The notes beneath the pieces are model-generated. The model worked only from the letters and a program-made list of their open reading frames with translations, ran no database searches and was not told where the DNA came from. Positions 1 to 7,867 of a stretch of DNA of 64,000 bases are shown here, piece by piece. Positions within the stretch are counted from its first letter, which is position 1, and each line of letters opens with the position of its first letter. The stretch spans positions 62,001 through 126,000 of the IMG/VR virus record IMGVR_UViG_3300037258_001099; one strand, 5' to 3'. The position numbers and the translations under genes are program-made. The DNA comes from a virus.

Positions 1-1569
1 CAAACTTTCACAAATACCCAAGCTGCCTATGCCGATTCCCCGTCTTTTTCTTTGATGGATTTTACTACTGGAGATAGATTAGAATATGATGCCTGGCTCA
101 ATGTATTGTCTAATACCTCCGTATCTGTTATTGGAATATACCGTTCATCTTCCACAACGCTAGGTGCATCAGGGTGCAATATGGTAACACCTGGCTTTGC
201 TCCGACGCCTTCAACGAACCAGAGGAAGATTATTTCTAGGCTCTCTCAATATGCGACAACTCAGAGGAAGGGAGTAAGCAGGTTTTACCAGTATGCTGTT
301 AAGGCAAAAAAGACAACAACTAGACTTTTCCAAAAGGGATTAGTGAATAGAGGTATCTCTACACGATTTGCTCACTATAGCAAATCACTCAAAGCTACTG
401 CTACGAGAGTAATTCAGTATCTTCTTGCAAAAAGGGCAATAGGAACGAGACTCACTCAATATGCTGTAGGACAGATAAATATTGCTGCTAGGATGTCCCA
501 GTACGGTCTTGCGGGAAAATCAGTTCCATCGCGCTTCTTTCAAATGCTGTCTTCCGCAAGGCGCTATGCGGTAAGACTCTATCAGTATAGTGCGATCAAG
601 AGGATAGTTGCCTCTAGGCTTTCCCAGTTTGTTCTAGGCATGCGGACTGTCGCATCTCGTCTAAGCCAATACAGCATATCTGGACGCATAGTCTCCTCTC
701 GCTTCTTTGCCTACCTCAAAGCTCAGAGGTCCACTGCCTCTCGGGTACATCAATACCTGATAGCAGATAAAGCGTTCCTTTCCAGAATGAGGCAGTACGG
801 GGTATCATCTCAGACAGTACTAATTCGGTACGGCCAATATGCTTTCCACTTTTCTATACAGAGCATCCAGTCCAGGTTCTCTCAGTACGTAGCACAAATG
901 AGGGGAATACAAAGTCACTTTGGACACTATAGTGTTTCTGACAGGCGTATTGCTTCCAGACTCTTTTTGCTTGGACACGGTGTCCAGACAGTTGTCTCTC
1001 GGTTCTATCAACACATGGTCAGCCAGAGGGCCTATCAAACCAGGCTTAGGATGGTAAGCAGTTTCCAGTTTGCGCAGCAGTTTTTTGCCTCTAGGCTCTA
1101 TCAGTTCACAGGAGCACAAAGGGCTGTTCGTTCTCGCGTGGCGCTTATTCTCCTCTCTCCAAAGGCATTCGCCATCAGGCTTTATCAGTATGCAGAGAGC
1201 CAGCAAAAGATACACACTCGCATCTTTGTCTATAGGCAAGCAATGAAGTCCCTTCCTATAAGGCTCTTTGCTTATGGCCGTAAGAGCCAGAAATATCCGT
1301 CGAGAGTTTTTATTTATAATGTAGCCACGCGTGGGATTGGGTCGCGTACATTTTCTTACGATAAGAGGAAACACAGTCTAGCAACCAGACTCAATCACAT
1401 TGTTACTCCGATGACGACCAGATTGATAGCCTTGCGTATGAGCCAGTTTGCGGGACAGCACCGAGGAGTCTCTTCTCGACTAAAATGTGTAGAAGCACTT
1501 GATCTTGCTCCTGTCGTTGGACAAGCAGTGGGCAGAGATGGCATTATGGAAATACGGAGGATTCTATGA
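1..1569 (+). CDS. Repeat-rich structural protein (5' end outside window)
   Basis: The reading frame is open from the first base, so this is the C-terminal part of a longer protein; no start can be assigned here. The first ~75 residues look like the end of a beta-rich domain. From about base 223 to 1490 the protein consists of roughly 30 tandem 14-residue repeats with consensus R-x-x-x-[ST]-R-[LFV]-x-Q-Y-x-x-x-x, where the central S-R-L-x-Q-Y core is best kept. DNA identity between repeats is low, so the array is old and maintained at protein level. Two units near residues 210 and 330 are longer by 2-3 residues. A regular short repeat beside tail genes suggests a fibre or shaft, but no family is recognised. 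Its stop overlaps the next start (ATGA). Confidence 0.8.
   Translation, partial: QTFTNTQAAYADSPSFSLMDFTTGDRLEYDAWLNVLSNTSVSVIGIYRSSSTTLGASGCNMVTPGFAPTPSTNQRKIISRLSQYATTQRKGVSRFYQYAVKAKKTTTRLFQKGLVNRGISTRFAHYSKSLKATATRVIQYLLAKRAIGTRLTQYAVGQINIAARMSQYGLAGKSVPSRFFQMLSSARRYAVRLYQYSAIKRIVASRLSQFVLGMRTVASRLSQYSISGRIVSSRFFAYLKAQRSTASRVHQYLIADKAFLSRMRQYGVSSQTVLIRYGQYAFHFSIQSIQSRFSQYVAQMRGIQSHFGHYSVSDRRIASRLFLLGHGVQTVVSRFYQHMVSQRAYQTRLRMVSSFQFAQQFFASRLYQFTGAQRAVRSRVALILLSPKAFAIRLYQYAESQQKIHTRIFVYRQAMKSLPIRLFAYGRKSQKYPSRVFIYNVATRGIGSRTFSYDKRKHSLATRLNHIVTPMTTRLIALRMSQFAGQHRGVSSRLKCVEALDLAPVVGQAVGRDGIMEIRRIL
223..1490 (+). repeat. 42-bp period coding repeat (about 30 units)
   Basis: Each unit encodes 14 residues with a fixed S/T-R-hydrophobic-x-Q-Y core. 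The period is exact over most of the array but diverged at DNA level. Confidence 0.85.
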
Positions 1570-1904
1570 GTATCTCTCCCTGGTATCAATTTGACACAAA
1601 GCCCTCGTGGAAGTTCTTTCTACTTCTCGACAGTGGTATCCTTGTCACTACTGGCCTTGCTCCATCTGACTTCTCGTTTCGGATGGTCAACACACAAAAT
1701 ACAAGCGCACAGGAGATTATTGGAGCTGGATATTGCAGTGATCTGCTAGCGGCAGACGCGGACACGCTGCCATCAATTATCTATAATCAGAGTAGGGCAG
1801 ATGTCTCCGTCCCTGGTATTTATCGTACCTATTTTGTCATTACGCTGCCAACGCAGGACCAGGAAACGCTTTCTCTTGGTGAAATAAAAATCGTATCGAG
1901 GTAA
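1566..1904 (+). CDS. BppU-like N-terminal domain protein
   Basis: This 112-residue protein is translationally coupled to the repeat protein by a 4-base overlap. It has the pattern of the N-terminal domain of phage baseplate upper proteins: a short D-x-K/P-x-W beginning, a central D-F-S-F-R-M-V-N strand, a D-V-S-x-P-G-I-Y-R strand near residue 80, and a closing L-S-L-G-E-I-x-I strand. These domains are immunoglobulin-like and anchor receptor-binding parts to the tail. The family assignment is from pattern memory and is tentative. The neighbouring fibre-like repeat protein fits a host-recognition structure. Confidence 0.55.
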   Translation: MSISPWYQFDTKPSWKFFLLLDSGILVTTGLAPSDFSFRMVNTQNTSAQEIIGAGYCSDLLAADADTLPSIIYNQSRADVSVPGIYRTYFVITLPTQDQETLSLGEIKIVSR

Positions 1905-1906
1905 CT

Positions 1907-2185
1907 ATGAACGAAGATCTTGTAACCGAGATTGGCAAAGCCGTGGCTGATGTCAACGTGACCGATCTACCGACCATTCTCAAACTGATGGAGAAAATTT
2001 CCTCTGATAGCATTGTTATGTTACTCTCATGCAATAAGGCCCATATTTTGGCCGATCTTCTGCTCTCAAAGCTCACCCTTTGGCTGGCTGATATTCCAGC
2101 GCTTCCTGTGGAGCAGCGAGCAGTACTACAAAATATTGTCTCCCTCTACCAGGAAGGTGTGAAAGGACAGTGGAAATATGCTTGA
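1907..2185 (+). CDS. Small helical protein of unknown function
   Basis: The product is 92 residues, largely alpha-helical by composition, with no cysteine pair, membrane segment or known motif. It starts 2 bases after the preceding stop and overlaps the thymidylate kinase start by 8 bases, so it belongs to the same operon. No function can be assigned. Confidence 0.7.
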   Translation: MNEDLVTEIGKAVADVNVTDLPTILKLMEKISSDSIVMLLSCNKAHILADLLLSKLTLWLADIPALPVEQRAVLQNIVSLYQEGVKGQWKYA

Positions 2186-2813
2186 ACGTGGCTATTTTAT
2201 TTCATTTGAAGGGATCGATGGGGCAGGTAAATCTACCCAGGTGAAGTTGCTTCACGACTATTTAGTGGGCCGTGGTATTCCCACCCTTATGACTCATGAG
2301 CCTGGAGGGACAACACTTGGCCGTGAACTACGCTATCTTCTCATGAGTGCAGATGCAAAGATGGACCCGCTTGCTGCAATGTTTCTCTATCAGGCCGATC
2401 GCGCTCAGCACTTTGAGACGGTCGTTATCCCGCATCTCGTTATGGGTGACATGGTGCTCACCGATCGCTGTTATGACTCCACTGTGGTTTATCAGGGCTA
2501 CGGGCATGGCATTGACCCAAAATTGATTGATCATATCAGCCTTCTAGCCATGCATGGCTTTATGCCACAACTCACCATCTATCTTGACCTTGATCCAGCA
2601 CTTGTGTGGCAGCGCAAACGCGATAACAACCCGCTCTCCTACGATTGGGCACCAGCAGCCTTTCACGAGAGGCTACGGGCTGCCTATGTGGATCGTAAGA
2701 CGAAAGACCCTGATCGCATCAAAGCTATTCGCGCAGACCAGCCACAAGAGAAAGTCCATGCTGAAGTAGTGAGACATGTTGAGGAGCTTTTTGCAAGGAG
2801 GCACCATGATTGA
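2178..2813 (+). CDS. tmk: Thymidylate kinase
   Basis: Phosphorylates dTMP to dTDP with ATP and so supplies dTTP for phage DNA synthesis in the cytoplasm. The P-loop G-I-D-G-A-G-K-S-T is at residues 12-20. The E-P-G-G-T motif follows at about 41-45. The D-R-x-x-x-S motif reads D-R-C-Y-D-S at 96-101, with C where most members have Y or F. Length (211 residues) is normal. It overlaps the genes on both sides. Together with the ribonucleotide reductase at 29.8 kb it indicates that the element provides part of its own deoxynucleotide metabolism. Confidence 0.96.
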   Translation: MLERGYFISFEGIDGAGKSTQVKLLHDYLVGRGIPTLMTHEPGGTTLGRELRYLLMSADAKMDPLAAMFLYQADRAQHFETVVIPHLVMGDMVLTDRCYDSTVVYQGYGHGIDPKLIDHISLLAMHGFMPQLTIYLDLDPALVWQRKRDNNPLSYDWAPAAFHERLRAAYVDRKTKDPDRIKAIRADQPQEKVHAEVVRHVEELFARRHHD

Positions 2814-3300
2814 TGTCTATCCTGGTATCTATGTTGGTAGTGACAAGGATTACAATGAGTGGGCCTCCCACGGGAGTGGCTTTGCTATTGTCCATGCAGC
2901 TAAAGAGCCATGGCATAGAAAGGCCGTAGGCTATCGGGGCCGAGGATGTCCAAAGGATAGCCCTGAGTATCTGGTGGCTAGACGTGACCACAGACTGATG
3001 CTCAACATGATCGACACTGAAGACCCTACCTATGTGCCAATGGCGATGATCTGGCAGTCGCTGAAATTCATCGAAGAGCATCACGAGGCTGGATACAAAG
3101 TCCTCATAGCTTGCAACAAGGGAGAGTCTCGCGCTCCATCCATCGCTATGCTCTATCTGTCCGCTTGGCTCAAAGTTATTCCAAATAAAACAATAGAGGA
3201 GGCTGAAGATCATTTTGTCGAGCTCTATCCCAATTACCATCCAAGGTCTGGTATCCGCCTTCATCTCAAGGAAAACTGGGAAAGGTATCGCAACGAATGA
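2806..3300 (+). CDS. Dual-specificity-phosphatase-like protein
   Basis: The start at 2806 is chosen because AAGGAGG lies just upstream; a longer frame from 2776 lacks a site. The 164-residue product carries the C-x5-R phosphate-binding loop C-N-K-G-E-S-R at 103-109, followed by A-P-S as in dual-specificity and tyrosine phosphatases. The histidine usually before the cysteine is replaced by alanine (I-A-C), which may alter activity. The N-terminus (I-D-V-Y-P-G-I-Y-V-G) resembles the DSP start. It overlaps tmk and the next gene. The substrate could be a protein or a small phosphate ester and cannot be told from sequence. Confidence 0.75.
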   Translation: MIDVYPGIYVGSDKDYNEWASHGSGFAIVHAAKEPWHRKAVGYRGRGCPKDSPEYLVARRDHRLMLNMIDTEDPTYVPMAMIWQSLKFIEEHHEAGYKVLIACNKGESRAPSIAMLYLSAWLKVIPNKTIEEAEDHFVELYPNYHPRSGIRLHLKENWERYRNE

Positions 3301-3839
3301 AACTTTTTGAGCATATACGGCATCCCTATACCCCAAAAAATATCAATGAAATCCATGACGACCAGCTTGGTGTTGGAGACAAAGTTTCTGATAGCGTGGC
3401 TGCAACTATGGGGAGTTGGCGATTCATTATCATCCAGGGAAGTCTTCTCATTATCTGGATTATCATCAACACCATCGCCTTTTTTGCGCACTTTGATGGC
3501 TATCCGTACATTTTGCTCAACTTGGCCCTATCGTTTCAAGCGGCCTTCGCTACTCCGATAATTTTGATGTCACAGAACAGGCAATCCTCCAAGGATCGGC
3601 TAACTGCTGAGCATGATTACCAGATCAACCTCAAATCAGAGCAAGAGACTAGGCAACTTATTGCTCACCTGGATGAGCAGGATAAGCAACTTCTCCTGGC
3701 CTACGAAGAGCTGATCAAGCAGACATCTATGCTGATCTCGCTCCTTGAGCACAAGGATATGCCAACAATTCCGAAAACAACTGTTTCCGAAATTAATGAT
3801 GTTGAATCCTATAATGATTCCAATACGCCAAAGCCTTAG
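3297..3839 (+). CDS. DUF1003 family membrane protein
   Basis: The 180-residue protein has two hydrophobic segments at about residues 45-65 and 70-93 joined by a short polar turn, then a conserved M-S-Q-N-R-Q motif and a long soluble helix (about 105-160). This order is the hallmark of the DUF1003 family of inner-membrane proteins, whose function is unknown. It overlaps the phosphatase gene by 4 bases and ends the first plus-strand operon. Confidence 0.8.
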   Translation: MKLFEHIRHPYTPKNINEIHDDQLGVGDKVSDSVAATMGSWRFIIIQGSLLIIWIIINTIAFFAHFDGYPYILLNLALSFQAAFATPIILMSQNRQSSKDRLTAEHDYQINLKSEQETRQLIAHLDEQDKQLLLAYEELIKQTSMLISLLEHKDMPTIPKTTVSEINDVESYNDSNTPKP

Positions 3840-3866
3840 TTTGCTGCTGTAAAAAATTATATTTGC

Positions 3867-3895
3867 TTGCTTTATGATGTAATATATTTTATAAT
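3867..3895 (+). promoter_or_regulatory. Sigma70-type promoter for the HNH gene
   Basis: TTGCTT at 3867-3872 and TATAAT at 3890-3895 are separated by 17 bases. The leader that follows contains a small GCCCC/GGGGC hairpin. Confidence 0.6.
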
Positions 3896-3977
3896 GGTAG
3901 AGGTAACTAAATACTGTTGCCCCCGCGATGCTGATACATCCAGGGGCGTGAGTCAATTCTGTTTAGGAGAATTAACT

Positions 3978-4901
3978 ATGCATAGTGTAACACCTCATGA
4001 CCAAAACGACAATCCTCCAGAAAAAGCTTGCACAGGTCTTTGTGGACGTACCCTTCCGGCTACCGCCGAATTTTTCCATAGAGGGCAGAAGAATAAGAGC
4101 TCACTAGCCAGCAAATGCAAGGAATGTGTAAGCAAAGCCAAGAAAGAATATTATAGTCAGACTCGCGTTAAAGAGCATAAACGCACCTATGACAAAGTCC
4201 GTAATAGTAATCCAGAAACGCACGAACATATTCTCGCTTTAAAGAGAGTTTCTGACAACCGTCCTGATGTACATAATCGAAAAAAGCAGCGCGACAAGGA
4301 CTATCGTACTCGTTCAGGAATACGAGAACGCAAACGATCCTATGCTGAAAGATACCGTAATAGCCCAGAAGGACAGAGATATAGATACGATTATCGTAAC
4401 CGCCCAGATGTAAAGGAGCGCAGGAAAGCTTTGTGCAAAGTCTATCGCAACCAGCCAGCGATTCGAGTAAGAATACAGAACTGGAAAAGAGAGTATTATA
4501 GCCGACCTGACGTTCGTGAGAAAGTTAGACAGAACCGACGTATCTGGCAGGAAAATTACTTTAGTAATCCAGAAAAAAAAGAAATGAGAATTGCTAGAGT
4601 TCGTAATCGTCGAGCTAAGAAGAACTCTATTCCTGGTGTTCATACTCCCCAACAAATCCAGGAACAATTAACTCGACAAGAACACAGGTGCTACTATGCT
4701 GCCTGTGGTTACTCCAAGTTTGATCAAATTAATGGTAAATATATCTACCATGTTGATCATACATTTCCAATAAGTAGGGTAGCAGGGACTGATATTCCTG
4801 CAAATAGCATTGAGTACTTGGTGTTAGCTTGTCCTGCCTGCAATATGAGTAAAGGAAATAAATTCCCATGGGAATTCCCTGAAGGCGGACGACTTTTATA
4901 G
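3978..4901 (+). CDS. HNH endonuclease with zinc knuckle and repeat linker
   Basis: The start at 3978 follows TAGGAGA; an upstream in-frame ATG at 3867 lies inside the promoter. The 307-residue protein begins with a zinc-binding C-x3-C ... C-x2-C module (about residues 15-50). A very basic middle (about 60-215) follows, made of 13-21-residue repeats of the form Y-R-N-R-P-D-V-[KR]-E-R. The C-terminal HNH nuclease has C-Y-Y-A-A-C-G-Y, H-V-D-H-T-F-P-I-S and C-P-A-C-N-x-S-K-G-N. Such proteins are often selfish homing endonucleases. It has its own promoter and terminator, consistent with an inserted unit. The basic repeats probably track along DNA, which is inference. Confidence 0.88.
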   Translation: MHSVTPHDQNDNPPEKACTGLCGRTLPATAEFFHRGQKNKSSLASKCKECVSKAKKEYYSQTRVKEHKRTYDKVRNSNPETHEHILALKRVSDNRPDVHNRKKQRDKDYRTRSGIRERKRSYAERYRNSPEGQRYRYDYRNRPDVKERRKALCKVYRNQPAIRVRIQNWKREYYSRPDVREKVRQNRRIWQENYFSNPEKKEMRIARVRNRRAKKNSIPGVHTPQQIQEQLTRQEHRCYYAACGYSKFDQINGKYIYHVDHTFPISRVAGTDIPANSIEYLVLACPACNMSKGNKFPWEFPEGGRLL

Positions 4902-4904
4902 GGA

Positions 4905-4932
4905 AAAGGGGAGCTCGTAAAATCTCCCCTTT
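4905..4932. terminator. Bidirectional terminator between convergent genes
   Basis: Arms AAAGGGGAG (4905-4913) and CTCCCCTTT (4924-4932) form a stem with a 10-base loop. U-rich tracts follow on both strands, and it separates the HNH gene from the convergent regulator gene. Confidence 0.85.
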
Positions 4933-5620
4933 ATTTTAAGTTATAGCACTCGCACTGCATATTTTTGCATTGGCTAAAAGATACTCTCCATTTTATCCAA
5001 AATAGCATTGCAGCTTTTTGTAAATCGGTATCTAGATATCGTTCAGTTTCATGAGGGCGTCCTGGCTTGGGACGGTTCGTTGTCTCAATCTTCTCTTTAT
5101 TTGGGCCAATACCATCCTCAACATGATGTCTCCATGTGCTTCGTTTAATGCCGTGCATTTCTGCGAACTTTGAGCCAAGGATGGAGCCCTCTGGGAGATT
5201 GCTTTGTACTGGCTTTGCCGCAACACCCTCGGCTTTGAAGGTATAGGAGTCAAGATCTTCTGGTTTCAGTATGGGGGCGATGCGCTGTTCAAGACTTGCT
5301 ACTCGCCCTTCGAGAATAGCTATTGCCACCTTGAGCTCACCAATCTCCGCTTCTAGCTCCTTTCTGGTAGTATCCTGGAAGAGTACTTCCTCTCTAGGAG
5401 GTTCTAGAAAGCCCATAATCTGGGATGTGGTGAGAAAGCTTGATCGCTCTTCTTCCCAGGCTTTTTTAGCACGCTCAACCTCTTCCAGGGTAAATCTGAG
5501 CTTGCCCTGTGGGGTACGATCGCCTGTGATCCAGCCTTCATCGTAGCGTTTCTTGAGGGTCTTGTAGGACATTCCAATGAGTCGTGCGGCCATATCTCCG
5601 CCTACGAACTGTTGTGTCAT
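4931..5620 (-). CDS. Two-HTH DNA-binding protein with coiled coil
   Basis: The 229-residue protein starts with an excisionase/MerR-like winged HTH (residues about 5-55: A-A-R-L-I-G-M-S-Y-K-T-L-K-K-R-Y ... G-K-L-R-F-T). A glutamate- and leucine-rich coiled coil at about 85-118 probably dimerises it. A second HTH-like segment follows near 150-175 (M-H-G-I-K-R-S-T-W-R-H-H). It is not MerR proper because the effector domain is missing. Its position next to the partition operon suggests a plasmid-maintenance or lysogeny regulator, or a replication accessory protein. The exact role is unknown. Confidence 0.75.
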   Translation of the reverse strand: MTQQFVGGDMAARLIGMSYKTLKKRYDEGWITGDRTPQGKLRFTLEEVERAKKAWEEERSSFLTTSQIMGFLEPPREEVLFQDTTRKELEAEIGELKVAIAILEGRVASLEQRIAPILKPEDLDSYTFKAEGVAAKPVQSNLPEGSILGSKFAEMHGIKRSTWRHHVEDGIGPNKEKIETTNRPKPGRPHETERYLDTDLQKAAMLFWIKWRVSFSQCKNMQCECYNLK

Positions 5621-5688
5621 GGTGTGCTACTTTCTTCTAGTAGTAATCGGTAGGTTCTAGAAGGATTATAGCACGCACTGGCAAAAAG

Positions 5689-5715
5689 AAACCGTGAGAA
5701 TCATTCTCACGGTTT
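5689..5715 (-). terminator. Terminator of the partition operon
   Basis: The 11-bp arms AAACCGTGAGA (5689-5699) and TCTCACGGTTT (5705-5715) are followed on the minus strand by CTTTTTG. It stops transcription after the second parR-like gene. Confidence 0.85.
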
Positions 5716-5734
5716 CCTAGGACAGTCTTTCTAT

Positions 5735-5998
5735 TTAGTCTGGATCTCCATAGACATCTAGGTTTTCGTCACTAATATTACTGGTGATAAGATCATGTCT
5801 ACCATTTGACTTGATGAAGTCATCAAGATTTTGGTTAATGCGATTCTGCTCAGACATCTGATATCGTTCTTTTAGGAGATCATGGATCAGATCGGCAACA
5901 CTTATCCCTCTTTGTCTGGCCTCTTCTTGGTAAAAATTTGCAAAATCTGACCCATCCTGCATGGGGATGGAAACCTGTCGTATTTCTTCATTTTTCAT
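5735..5998 (-). CDS. ParR-like ribbon-helix-helix protein (second copy)
   Basis: The 87-residue protein has an N-terminal ribbon-helix-helix pattern: a short strand (R-Q-V-S-I-P-M), then F-Y-Q-E-E-A and S-V-A-D-L-I-H-D-L-L-K-E-R-Y helices. It is clearly paralogous to the next gene upstream (shared I-x-M-x-[DE]-G-S, F-Y-Q-E-E-A and L-K-E-R-Y). The C-terminal half is polar and acidic. In type II partition systems the RHH adaptor binds the centromere and caps the ParM filament through its C-terminal tail, and the order parM-parR fits that role. A ribosome site AGAAAGGAAAA precedes the start. Confidence 0.72.
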   Translation of the reverse strand: MKNEEIRQVSIPMQDGSDFANFYQEEARQRGISVADLIHDLLKERYQMSEQNRINQNLDDFIKSNGRHDLITSNISDENLDVYGDPD

Positions 5999-6012
5999 GG
6001 TAGTTTTCCTTT

Positions 6013-6321
6013 CTAGTCTTCTATGCCGCCAAGGGCATCCAATAACTGATCATCTGCTGGAGGAGTAGGATCTTTTCTATTCTCCTCCAGCTTAGTTGCT
6101 TTTTTTAAGGAAGAGGGGACCGTAACGATCCCTCCTCCAGGCCAATATGTAGAGTGCTGAACCTTCTCGGTCATTAAAAGGTAACGTTCTTTTAAGATGC
6201 TGTGAAGTAAGCTTGTGACGCTACCAGCCTCTCTTCTTGCGGCTTCCTCTTGATAGAATCGCTCTAGTTCTGAGCCCTCTTCCATTAGGATGATAAACTG
6301 GCGAGTCCCTTGCTTTCTCAT
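6013..6321 (-). CDS. parR: ParR-like ribbon-helix-helix protein (first copy)
   Basis: The 102-residue protein overlaps the stop of the ParM-like gene by 4 bases, so the two are co-translated. The N-terminal 50 residues form an RHH domain (R-Q-F-I-I-L-M-E-E-G-S ... S-V-T-S-L-L-H-S-I-L-K-E-R-Y). The rest is a disordered acidic/proline tail ending in L-D-A-L-G-G-I-E-D, the kind of tail that binds actin-like filaments. Symbol assigned by context and architecture, not by direct similarity. Confidence 0.72.
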   Translation of the reverse strand: MRKQGTRQFIILMEEGSELERFYQEEAARREAGSVTSLLHSILKERYLLMTEKVQHSTYWPGGGIVTVPSSLKKATKLEENRKDPTPPADDQLLDALGGIED

Positions 6322-7508
6322 GATACTTGTCCTACATTCTGATATTGCCCTAAGAGGGCTCTAGCATAGTAGGCTAACCCATCTGCTGTGTCAAACTCAG
6401 GGTGGCTAGAAACGGTGATTTTACGGGCAGGAATACGGGGACGGAAAGCATCTCTAAAGAAGTAGAACCCTCCTCCTACAAAGTAAACAGTTGATGCCTT
6501 TTCTGCAAGCATTCCATCTTTTCCTGCACCTAATCTGCTTGCAAGCTCTGCGGTGATTTGATATCCAACACTATTGCATCCATCCCTTACCCATCTTTCC
6601 ATATCTTCTAGGCTTACTGGTCCCCTATCGCTATTGGTTTCAATGATTGGATACGCAGGTATCTCTCGATGTTCTCTCCCTCTTCCCATTTCTGTAATAT
6701 CAAAGTCATCGTTCTCTTCTTGATATCTTCGTACAGCTATGTATGCACGGAGAATGTCCTCTGTTCTCGCTTGACTAATTTCAACCCCGTACTCATTCCT
6801 TGCTTCACTAATAATATGGTCAGCTATGTTCCTGACACCCTTGTTGATAGTTCCGCACTCAGCACCATCTTGTGCCTTCATTCCTCTTAGGGTGGCATAA
6901 TCGAATGTGTAATATCCACTATCAAAAACGATAGTGTATCGGTCATCCGCTGGAGCATTCCTAATAGCAGGCCCTATTCCCTCGGCGACAATTCTCCCTA
7001 CTTTAAGATCCTGGATGCGAATTTTTCTACCATTGTACTCAATATCGTGTGGGCCATTAAGGTTTCTCTTTACTTTTTCTTTTACTACTGGGTCCGATGC
7101 TAGTGTGAGAGGCAGGCACATGACACCAACAATATTGCACTGAACAATATCCTTGGGAAGTAGGGCTGCTATCCCAGTGAGCACATTCCTTCTGCACTCA
7201 AGAGATGAGTACCTACCTGGATCTGAATGACTCGTGGATGCATCTTTGGAGCGAAAAGCTCGGTCTCCAACAAACCATGATTGTTTGTTATATTTAAGCA
7301 CATGATCTGTCGGTTCAAGAGCATCGATGTCAGCAACAACAGAATTCCCTAGCAGGCTTCTTCGAGACGCAATATCTTCAATCCGCCCTAATTTACTTGC
7401 GCTTGGGAACGTTACCCTCTCGTATACTCCTTGTTCATTAATTCTCACTGCCGTAAAGTAGGAATTTCCATCATCAATTCCTATTGCAAAGGTTGGAACG
7501 TCGGTCAT
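6318..7508 (-). CDS. parM: ParM-like actin-fold ATPase for DNA segregation
   Basis: The 396-residue protein has the actin-superfamily nucleotide site. Phosphate-1 loop is G-I-D-D-G-N-S-Y-F at 10-18, phosphate-2 is F-D-S-G-Y-Y-T-F-D at 195-203, and the adenosine motif is V-Y-F-V-G-G-G-F-Y-F at 341-350. Length matches ParM/Alp proteins. It would polymerise with ATP and push plasmid copies apart after binding the RHH adaptor at the centromere. The CTAGTA repeat region directly upstream and the RHH genes downstream reproduce the parC-parM-parR order. It could also act as a phage cytoskeletal spindle protein (PhuZ is tubulin, so that is less likely). Confidence 0.85.
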   Translation of the reverse strand: MTDVPTFAIGIDDGNSYFTAVRINEQGVYERVTFPSASKLGRIEDIASRRSLLGNSVVADIDALEPTDHVLKYNKQSWFVGDRAFRSKDASTSHSDPGRYSSLECRRNVLTGIAALLPKDIVQCNIVGVMCLPLTLASDPVVKEKVKRNLNGPHDIEYNGRKIRIQDLKVGRIVAEGIGPAIRNAPADDRYTIVFDSGYYTFDYATLRGMKAQDGAECGTINKGVRNIADHIISEARNEYGVEISQARTEDILRAYIAVRRYQEENDDFDITEMGRGREHREIPAYPIIETNSDRGPVSLEDMERWVRDGCNSVGYQITAELASRLGAGKDGMLAEKASTVYFVGGGFYFFRDAFRPRIPARKITVSSHPEFDTADGLAYYARALLGQYQNVGQVS

Positions 7509-7529
7509 TTTTCTGTTTCCCTTTCTAAA

Positions 7530-7560
7530 TTTTAATGGAATAGCAATCTATCTTAAAATT
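7530..7560 (-). promoter_or_regulatory. Conserved leader box of the parM operon
   Basis: The minus strand reads AAGATAGATTGCTATTCCA here. Near-identical boxes follow the promoters at 49.55 kb and 61.2 kb, so this is a shared 5'-leader element of unknown function. Confidence 0.5.
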
Positions 7561-7579
7561 GCCATCCAATTCTTCTAGA

Positions 7580-7608
7580 AGTATAGCATACTCTTTTTGA
7601 TAAAACAA
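7580..7608 (-). promoter_or_regulatory. Promoter of the parM operon
   Basis: On the minus strand TTGTTT (7608-7603) and TATACT (7585-7580) are 17 bases apart, about 70 bases ahead of the parM start and just downstream of the CTAGTA repeats. Confidence 0.65.
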
Positions 7609-7755
7609 GGCTTACTAGTACTAGAACTACTAATGTACTAGTAAGGTACTAGCAACTATTTTGCACTTCGGGATTTTAATTTTAAATTGTGTTTTACGGG
7701 CACTTTTCTAATGGTCTTTCTAGTACTTCACTAGTACCCGTACTAGTAGCTCCAT
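7609..7755. repeat. CTAGTA iteron cluster, candidate parC centromere
   Basis: At least seven TACTAG/CTAGTA words occur in two groups (about 7613-7652 and 7719-7748), separated by an AT-rich stretch. Several are the palindrome TACTAGTA. Repeats immediately upstream of a parM promoter are the usual position of a centromere that also autoregulates the operon. An origin of replication is an alternative. Confidence 0.6.
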
Positions 7756-7867
7756 TTCCCCTCTCATTTGCCCCACTTTTTGACCATACAGTAGAGTATG
7801 CTTTGCTAGCCCCCACTACCCACTAACAAGGGTATGCCAAAAATGAGCTTAAAAAAGCCGTCAGGAG

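Noticed and set aside
820-1374. 184-codon open frame on the minus strand
   Set aside because: It is a shadow of the 14-residue-repeat gene; it has no ribosome site and no known pattern.
3867-3977. Upstream extension of the HNH gene from an ATG at 3867
   Set aside because: The ATG overlaps the promoter, no ribosome site precedes it, and the start at 3978 has TAGGAGA.
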